Source of the DNA: an uncultured Synergistales bacterium
GTDB taxonomy: Bacteria; Synergistota; Synergistia; Synergistales; Aminobacteriaceae
Reading direction: 5' to 3'
Length of the DNA stretch: 13,866 bases
Assembly (NCBI GenBank): GCA_905233295.1
Contig: CAJODX010000011.1
Location: 1-13,866 of the forward strand
Numbering within the stretch: the first letter of the stretch is position 1; every line of letters starts with the position of its first letter. Of this stretch, positions 9,217-13,866 are shown one piece after another. The notes beneath the pieces were generated by a model. The model made no database searches and was not told where the DNA came from. It saw only the letters and a program-made list of their open reading frames with translations. Made by a program: the position numbers and the translations under genes.

Positions 9217-9416
9217 CAGGGTAACAGCATTTACCGAAAAAACAGTGTTGGAAAAATTTTTATCATAACTCGCAGGAAGATCTCCGTTTTTAAGCAGAAG
9301 ATGAATTGCGTTTCATGCTATAATAACAAAAACAGAAAAAATATCTAAAAAAACATAGTCAGATTTGCAGAATTTTTCGATTAAAAACAGATTTTTTTGC
9401 ACCTCAACGAAAATGA

Positions 9417-9442
9417 ATTGTAAACCTACCTAAGTTTACAAT
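9417..9442. repeat. Perfect hairpin, 9-bp arms
   Basis: ATTGTAAAC (9417-9425) and GTTTACAAT (9434-9442) are perfect inverted repeats around an 8-nt loop, CTACCTAA. The sequence after it is T-rich (9447-9452), so on the + strand it could act as a weak terminator. It could equally be a protein-binding palindrome. A second, imperfect palindrome with ATCGAA/TTCGAT ends follows at 9441-9466. Confidence 0.5.
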
Positions 9443-9472
9443 CGAATTTTTTCAAAAATTTTCGATTATATA

Positions 9473-9482
9473 GGGGGGGGGG
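9473..9482. repeat. Homopolymer run of ten G
   Basis: An uninterrupted run of ten G on the + strand (C on the - strand), surrounded by very AT-rich sequence. Runs of this length are prone to slipped-strand length change. It lies about 215 bp upstream of the endonuclease start and about 275 bp upstream of the rpoB -35 box, so any effect would have to be on a distant or unrecognised promoter. Confidence 0.8.
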
Positions 9483-9486
9483 AAAT

Positions 9487-9510
9487 TTTGCCACTACATT
9501 TGCCACTACA
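9487..9510. repeat. Perfect tandem duplication of a 12-mer
   Basis: TTTGCCACTACA occurs twice back to back (9487-9498 and 9499-9510), 4 nt after the G run. A direct repeat with a period near one helical turn could bind a protein dimer on one face of the DNA, or could mark a recombination site. No integrase gene is present in the window to support the latter. Confidence 0.7.
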
Positions 9511-9602
9511 AGAATATAAAAATTTTTTAGCATTCATAAAATTTCACAAAGAAAAATTTTTCAATAACTTTACGATTTTTTTCTTTCACGATTCATCTTC
9601 AG

Positions 9603-9624
9603 AATGTGTTCACATTGTGTTCAT
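9603..9624 (+). promoter_or_regulatory. 11-bp tandem motif, possible operator upstream of the R-M operon
   Basis: AATGTGTTCAC (9603-9613) is followed immediately by ATTGTGTTCAT (9614-9624), two mismatches in 11. The first part also forms a near-palindrome, AATGTG-TT-CACATT (9603-9616). The motif lies about 35 bp upstream of the TATAAT of the restriction operon, a typical place for an activator or repressor. No regulator gene is next to it. Confidence 0.4.
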
Positions 9625-9657
9625 ATGAAAAGTAAATGCTGTTGCCCTGTTATGAGT

Positions 9658-9690
9658 TATAATAATGCTATAAAAAATTAATCGGGAGGT
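9658..9690 (+). promoter_or_regulatory. Candidate promoter and ribosome binding site of the restriction operon
   Basis: Two possible -10 boxes occur: TATAAT (9658-9663), and the extended type TGCTATAAA (9666-9674). Neither has a good -35 box at 16-18 nt; TTGCCC (9642-9647) is at the wrong distance. The extended -10 would give a leader of only about 17 nt. GGGAGGT (9684-9690) is a strong ribosome binding site 7 nt before the TTG start at 9698. Confidence 0.45.
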
Positions 9691-9697
9691 TCTAAAA

Positions 9698-10585
9698 TTG
9701 TCAGAGTTTAGTGCGGCTGAACGCAGAATGCTTAATTACTTCAGAAGAGGCGTTGAATTATTTTACAGAGGCAACAGATATACCGTTGAAGAAGCCGGTA
9801 AACCTACATGCTCTTTGGGTGAACCAAAAACAGATATTTATGTTTTGCTGTCCAACGAATGTCAAAAACATGAATTAAAAATATCGTATAAAAAAGAAAA
9901 TGCAGATTTTTTAGAGAATAAAATGAATAGTCAGAGAGCGGAGCAACTGTTCGGTTCAGAATGGAGAAACATAATTATCAATGCAACATCTGCGATAGCT
10001 GATAAATTTAAGAAACGTACGCTCATATATAAAGATGCGTTGGGCAGAACAGAGAAAGGCGCAATAACTCTGGGCTGGAAGTTTGAACTTCTAAATAAAA
10101 CTGGAGGAGATCTTTCGGGACGCATAAATCTTACACCGCAGCAAGTTTATGACGTTTATGCCGGAACAAATCTTTCTTCAGACAAAAGAGATGCAATGAT
10201 AAATGGCAGGATAATTCGTGATTCAGGAGTGGCGGATTATATACTTATGACAGATAGAGCAGAATCCGCGCAGGAAATAATAAACATGATGATACCCATT
10301 AAAGAGTATATAAAAGAAAATCCCAATATTTATTTTGCATGTAAAGCACTAAATTACAGAACGTTCAAGCAAAAATATGACGGGGATCGTCCGTTATCTG
10401 TTCAGGTTGATTGGAAAGTCAGTGATGGGAAACTTACACATGATCTCATTTTTACCAGACCGCTTGAAATGAACGGCACTGAAATTGCGGAAAAGCTGTT
10501 TGAATGTATGAAAATGCTGTCAATACAAACAACAGATAATATTAATGAAAACAATTCAGACATGAGAAATGTCTATGAAGAATAA
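9698..10585 (+). CDS. Probable type II restriction endonuclease (PD-(D/E)XK type), predicted to cut GGCC
   Basis: A 295-aa protein that I cannot place in a named restriction enzyme family by sequence. It contains GEPKTDIYVLL and then HELKISYKK, that is E42, D46 and E59-L-K61. This fits the D-x(10-20)-[DE]-x-K nuclease core, with a buried beta strand on each side and an extra upstream acidic residue. NADFLENKM follows directly and looks like a conserved helix. No signal peptide or membrane segment is seen. The start is TTG with a strong ribosome binding site at 9684-9690; the first internal Met is residue 11, also possible. It ends 18 nt before a M.HaeIII-like methyltransferase gene on the same strand, which is the main support for a restriction role and for the GGCC target. 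Base composition is AT-richer than rpoB (about 30-38% GC in the stretches I counted), which suggests acquisition by transfer. Confidence 0.75.
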   Translation: MSEFSAAERRMLNYFRRGVELFYRGNRYTVEEAGKPTCSLGEPKTDIYVLLSNECQKHELKISYKKENADFLENKMNSQRAEQLFGSEWRNIIINATSAIADKFKKRTLIYKDALGRTEKGAITLGWKFELLNKTGGDLSGRINLTPQQVYDVYAGTNLSSDKRDAMINGRIIRDSGVADYILMTDRAESAQEIINMMIPIKEYIKENPNIYFACKALNYRTFKQKYDGDRPLSVQVDWKVSDGKLTHDLIFTRPLEMNGTEIAEKLFECMKMLSIQTTDNINENNSDMRNVYEE

Positions 10586-10603
10586 AGAAAGAAGTGCAGT
10601 CTT

Positions 10604-11614
10604 ATGAAAGTAATCAGTTTGTTTTCGGGATGCGGCGGACTGGATCTTGGTTTTGAAAAAGCCGGTTTCGATATTCCTGTGGCAAATGAGTTTGATAAAA
10701 CGATTTGGTCAACTTTTAAGGAAAATCATCCCAAAACACACCTGATTGAAAAAAATGTACGCGAGGTAACCAAAGAAGATATAGAAGCCTTTCTCGATGA
10801 AGATGTTGACGGCATAATAGGCGGTCCGCCGTGCCAGTCATGGTCAGAAGCCGGTACTCTTCGCGGAATTGAGGACGAACGCGGGCAGCTGTTCTTTGAG
10901 TACATTCGGATTCTTAAGGATTTTCAACCTAAATTTTTTCTTGCTGAAAACGTTAGCGGAATGCTCGCAAACAGACACTCTGAGGCGGTTCAAAATATTC
11001 TTGGGCTTTTTGAAGATGCTGGATACGATGTTTCTCTTACATTGGTGAATGCAAAAGATTACGGCGTTGCACAAGAAAGAAAAAGGGTTTTTTATATCGG
11101 TTTCAGAAAAGACCTTAATATTAAGTTTGATTTTCCCAGAGGAGCGACGGAGGACGATGATAAAAAATTAACATTGAGAGATATTATCTGGGATTTACAA
11201 TTTACCGCAGTGCCTGCAGCACCTAAAAATAAACATAATCCAGAGGCTGTAAATAATAATGAATATTTTATCGGAACGTATTCTACTATTTTTATGAGCC
11301 GAAACAGAGTTAGGTCATGGGATGAGCAAGGCTATACTGTTCAAGCATCAGGAAGGCAGTGTCAGCTTCATCCCCAAGCACCTAAAATGGTGAAAGTCGA
11401 AAAAGACAAATACAGATTTGTTGAAGGGAAAGAAGATTTGTACAGAAGAATGACCATTCGCGAAATTGCAAGACTTCAAGGTTTTCCTGATGACTTTAAG
11501 TTCATTTATGAAGATACCGACGCTGCGTATAAAATGATTGGAAATGCAGTTCCGGTAAACTTGGCATTTGAGGTAGGAACTGCAATAAAAAAAACGTTAA
11601 AGGCGAACCGCTGA
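10604..11614 (+). CDS. DNA (cytosine-5)-methyltransferase, M.HaeIII-like, predicted GGCC specificity
   Basis: A 336-aa, full-length C5-cytosine methyltransferase that transfers the AdoMet methyl group to a cytosine in its target site and protects the host from the partner endonuclease. Motifs in order: I FSGCGGLDLG (7-16), IV GGPPCQSW with catalytic Cys77, VI ENV (115-117), VIII QERKRVF (157-163), IX RMTIREIARLQGFPDDF (282-298) and X GNAVPVNLA (313-321). The target recognition region (about 220-262), including STIFMSRNRVRSW and TVQASGRQCQLHPQAP, is nearly the same as my recollection of M.HaeIII, which methylates GGCC. GGPPCQSWSE.G.LRGI is also shared. The start is ATG with only a weak purine-rich ribosome binding site. 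It is the second gene of the operon, and no controller (C) protein gene is present. Confidence 0.93.
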   Translation: MKVISLFSGCGGLDLGFEKAGFDIPVANEFDKTIWSTFKENHPKTHLIEKNVREVTKEDIEAFLDEDVDGIIGGPPCQSWSEAGTLRGIEDERGQLFFEYIRILKDFQPKFFLAENVSGMLANRHSEAVQNILGLFEDAGYDVSLTLVNAKDYGVAQERKRVFYIGFRKDLNIKFDFPRGATEDDDKKLTLRDIIWDLQFTAVPAAPKNKHNPEAVNNNEYFIGTYSTIFMSRNRVRSWDEQGYTVQASGRQCQLHPQAPKMVKVEKDKYRFVEGKEDLYRRMTIREIARLQGFPDDFKFIYEDTDAAYKMIGNAVPVNLAFEVGTAIKKTLKANR

Positions 11615-11638
11615 ACGTTGCAGACGTTTTAACTCTCT
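11614..11638. terminator. Weak candidate terminator between the convergent R-M operon and metH
   Basis: AACGT (11614-11618) and ACGTT (11624-11628) form a 5-bp stem with a 5-nt loop, followed on the + strand by TTAACTCTC. It fills the 14-nt gap between the two convergent stop codons. The stem is short and the T-run poor, so termination may instead occur inside the opposing gene or depend on Rho. Confidence 0.25.
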
Positions 11639-13866
11639 TTTAGGCATGTCTCCAAAATTCTCACGCCTTCCATTGCATCTCGCGCATAAAAATCCGCACC
11701 GGCAAAATTCGCAAGCTCAGGTGTAAGCACTGCACCGCCAGCTATGACTTTTACATCAGGACATGACGTTTTCAGCTTTGCTATCGTGTCTTTCATGCTC
11801 GCAACAGTCGTTGTCATAAGCGCACTCAATCCGACAACCCGGGCTTTGCCTTTTTCAACAGCTTCAACGATTTTTTCCGGCGGAACATCGCGTCCGAGAT
11901 CAATAACGTTGAAATTATAATTTTCAAAGATTGTCTTCACGATATTTTTTCCGATGTCGTGAACGTCTCCGTAAACTGTCGCGAGTATAACCGAACCTTT
12001 TGACGTTCCCTCAGATTTTTCCATTGAAAGAGCCAAGACTTCAAACGCGCTTTTTGCGGCTTCAGCGGATTTTATGAGCTGCGGTAAAAATAATTTTCCT
12101 GTTTCGTAGTCTTTGCCCACGGAGTCGAGAGCCGGAACAATAAAATTTTCGATAATTTCAAGCGGTTTTTTTTCGTTCAGTAAAATTTTCGTCTGAGCAG
12201 CCGCGTCATCTTTTAAACCCTTTTTTATCGAGGATTTCAAATCTGACTCAGCAGGAGCTGAATTTATTTTTGAAATTTCATTTTGAGAATTTTTTTCGCA
12301 GTATGAAATATATTCATTGATGTCATTTTCATCGCCGGACAGCAAATTCCATGCGTAAAGAGTTTCTTTCAGGTCGGCATCGCCGGGATTTATAATCGCA
12401 GAATCAAGTCCGCTCATAATCGCCGCTATTAACATTGTGCGGTTGATTACAGGTCTTCTCGGAAGTCCGAATGAAACGTTGCTTAGTCCAAGAACAGTTT
12501 TAACTCCTAAATTTTCTTTCACGAGTTTTATTGCCTTGAGAGTTTCCGGCACAAGTTTCTGTTGCGCACTGGCGGTGAGAGTCAGACAGTCGATTAAAAT
12601 ATTTCTTCGTGGAATGCCGTTTTTTTCTGCCTCATTGACGATTTTTTTTGCAATTTCAAATCTTTTTTCAGCCGTTTCGGGTATTCCGTTTTCGTCCAGT
12701 GTCAAGCCGAGAACACACGCGCCGTATTTTTTCGCTAAAGGCAAAATTTTTTCGAGACTTTCAGCTTTGCCGTTCACTGAATTTAACAAAGGTTTCCCGT
12801 TGTAAACTCTTGCTGCAGCTTCAAGCGCATCAGGATCGGAGCTGTCAATCTGAATCGGAAGATCAGCGATGCCCTGAATCTCAATCAGAGAATTTTTCAA
12901 AACTTCAGGTTCATCAATATCAGGAAGCCCTGTGTTCAAATCCAAAATGTCCGCGTTCTGCTCCTGCTGTTTTACGGCTTCTTTCAATAAATAATCAATG
13001 TTGCCTTCGCGGAGAGCTTTCTGAAGCAGCTTTTTACCCGTTGGATTTAATCTTTCGCCGATAACGACAAATTTTTTTCCGAATTTTGCAGTCCTTGATG
13101 ATGAACAGACAACTGTCTCATCTTGAATTTTTCTTTCCGCGACTGACGAACGATGACTCAAAACCGCGTTTTTCATTTTTGAAATATGTTCGGGAGTTGT
13201 TCCGCAGCAGCCGCCGAGAATACTCACGCCCATATCAGAAAATTTTGTTGAAATTTCGGCGAACTCGTCAGGCGTAACGTCATAGTGTGAAACTCCGTCT
13301 CGAATCACTGGAAGCCCCGCGTTAGGCTGTACCATTACGGGAATATGAGACAGCGAACAGATTTTTTCAACAATGGGCAAAAGCTGGCGCGGACCAAGCG
13401 AACAGTTCACGCCCAGAACGTCAGCAAGACCTTCAAGAGTTGCTGTCATTGCTTCAATCGAAGTTCCGAAAAAAGTTCTTCCGGATTCTTCAAAACTCAT
13501 TGTCGCAAAGACAGGAAGATTTGAATTTTCTTTCGCAGCGAGGACAGCAGCCTTCAACTCGTAAAGATCCGTGAAAGTTTCGAGCAGAATGACATCGCAA
13601 AAATCTTTTCCGGCATCGACCATCTCTGCAACGGCATCGTAAATTTCTTCAAAAGACGCATCTCCGGCAGGTTTCATAACGCGCCCTGTTGCGCCTATAT
13701 CAAGAGCTGCAAAAGAATTTTCACCTGCAGCTTCACGTGCGAGTTTTGCTCCGGCTTTCACAATTTCAGCAACGCTGTAACCTGATTTTGCGAGTTTGAA
13801 TTTATTTGCGCCGAAAGTGTTCGAGCTTATGAAATCTGCACCGGCGTTTTTATATTCGCTGTGAAT
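11629..13866 (-). CDS. metH: Cobalamin-dependent methionine synthase, short form, 5' end outside the window
   Basis: Transfers a methyl group from methyltetrahydrofolate through cobalamin to homocysteine, giving methionine. The frame stays open to the right edge and encodes IHSEYKNAGADFISSNTFGA, the normal N-terminal motif, so the GTG at 13761 is internal and roughly 30 residues are missing. In order: homocysteine domain with zinc ligands VNC (near 13403) and GGCC (near 13206-13211); pterin domain (GERLNPTGKK, then DLNTG and QIDSSDP); cobalamin cap; and cobalamin domain with DVHDIG, whose His (codon 11959-11961) should ligate cobalt, plus GLSALMTTT and IAGGAVL. It stops after the cobalamin domain at ILETCLKES, with no C-terminal AdoMet reactivation domain. 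The visible part is 745 aa against roughly 1200 for the full E. coli-type enzyme. Thermotoga-type enzymes have the same short form. Reactivation would need a separate protein. Confidence 0.93.
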   Translation of the reverse strand: MHSEYKNAGADFISSNTFGANKFKLAKSGYSVAEIVKAGAKLAREAAGENSFAALDIGATGRVMKPAGDASFEEIYDAVAEMVDAGKDFCDVILLETFTDLYELKAAVLAAKENSNLPVFATMSFEESGRTFFGTSIEAMTATLEGLADVLGVNCSLGPRQLLPIVEKICSLSHIPVMVQPNAGLPVIRDGVSHYDVTPDEFAEISTKFSDMGVSILGGCCGTTPEHISKMKNAVLSHRSSVAERKIQDETVVCSSSRTAKFGKKFVVIGERLNPTGKKLLQKALREGNIDYLLKEAVKQQEQNADILDLNTGLPDIDEPEVLKNSLIEIQGIADLPIQIDSSDPDALEAAARVYNGKPLLNSVNGKAESLEKILPLAKKYGACVLGLTLDENGIPETAEKRFEIAKKIVNEAEKNGIPRRNILIDCLTLTASAQQKLVPETLKAIKLVKENLGVKTVLGLSNVSFGLPRRPVINRTMLIAAIMSGLDSAIINPGDADLKETLYAWNLLSGDENDINEYISYCEKNSQNEISKINSAPAESDLKSSIKKGLKDDAAAQTKILLNEKKPLEIIENFIVPALDSVGKDYETGKLFLPQLIKSAEAAKSAFEVLALSMEKSEGTSKGSVILATVYGDVHDIGKNIVKTIFENYNFNVIDLGRDVPPEKIVEAVEKGKARVVGLSALMTTTVASMKDTIAKLKTSCPDVKVIAGGAVLTPELANFAGADFYARDAMEGVRILETCLKES

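Larger units (their letters stand above)
9217..9649. repeat. 18-bp inverted repeat pair bounding the intergenic region
   Basis: The left copy CAGGGTAACAGCATTTAC (9217-9234) is the reverse complement of the right copy GTAAATGCTGTTGCCCTG (9632-9649), with one mismatch (9222 against 9644). The outer ends read CAGGG and CCCTG, and 397 bp lie between the copies. Each copy has the same orientation relative to the gene it precedes (rpoB on the left, the endonuclease on the right), with a TATAAT just beyond it. Possible explanations are terminal inverted repeats of a small non-autonomous element, a shared regulator site, or an old inverted duplication. I found no clear target-site duplication. Confidence 0.65.
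9124..9697. other. Repeat-rich AT-rich intergenic region between divergent rpoB and the R-M operon
   Basis: A 574-bp gap between two divergent units. It holds the rpoB promoter at its left end and the restriction operon's start signals at its right end. Between them are several short repeats, listed separately. Only tiny open frames without ribosome binding sites occur here (for example 15 codons from 9301), and I see no convincing RNA gene. The composition is much more AT-rich than the flanking rpoB. Confidence 0.7.

Noticed and set aside
9301..9348. 15-codon open frame in the intergenic region
   Set aside because: It has no ribosome binding site and no recognisable features, and the length is expected by chance.
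9487..9624. Short direct repeats as a possible CRISPR array
   Set aside because: The repeats are 11-12 bp and tandem with no spacers, and there are no cas genes.
12437..13064. Overlapping open frames on the + strand opposite metH
   Set aside because: They are shadows of metH, which is clearly real from its domain motifs; none has a ribosome binding site or recognisable domain.
13759..13761. GTG as the start codon of metH
   Set aside because: The frame continues upstream to the window edge and encodes the conserved IH..Y..AGAD.I.SNTFGAN motif, so this codon is an internal Val.
1..13866. tRNA or rRNA genes
   Set aside because: I saw no cloverleaf-like or rRNA-like segments in the non-coding parts, and coding density outside the 574-bp gap is nearly complete.

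Overview
The window looks like a chromosomal segment of an AT-leaning anaerobic bacterium. The large RpoC (1746 aa, two big insertions), a RpoB without the proteobacterial inserts, and a short cobalamin-dependent methionine synthase fit a deep-branching Gram-negative anaerobe. Synergistota is my best guess, from recalled protein resemblance only.

Layout from left to right. The first 139 bases hold the 3' end of a PLP-dependent aminotransferase gene on the + strand. A bidirectional terminator separates it from rpoC. rpoC and rpoB fill 200-9123 on the - strand and encode the beta' and beta subunits of RNA polymerase. They are 2 nt apart, and rpoC starts with TTG behind a ribosome binding site embedded in the last codons of rpoB. 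A near-consensus housekeeping promoter (TTGACA, 17 nt, TATCTT) lies just upstream of rpoB. No rplL or other ribosomal protein gene precedes rpoB here.

The 9124-9697 intergenic region is AT-rich and dense in repeats. It holds an 18-bp inverted pair placed upstream of both divergent transcription units, a perfect 9-bp-arm hairpin, a run of ten G, a perfect tandem 12-mer and an 11-bp tandem motif. I found no gene in it.

Next comes a two-gene type II restriction-modification operon on the + strand: a probable PD-(D/E)XK endonuclease (9698-10585) and a C5-cytosine methyltransferase (10604-11614). The methyltransferase closely resembles M.HaeIII, so GGCC is the predicted target. Reading the whole window by eye I found no GGCC site, although CCGG is common. 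This suggests long-standing selection against the target rather than a very recent arrival of the system.

The operon converges, 14 nt apart, on metH (11629-13866, - strand), which runs off the right edge. It encodes the homocysteine, methyltetrahydrofolate and cobalamin modules but ends without the AdoMet-dependent reactivation domain.
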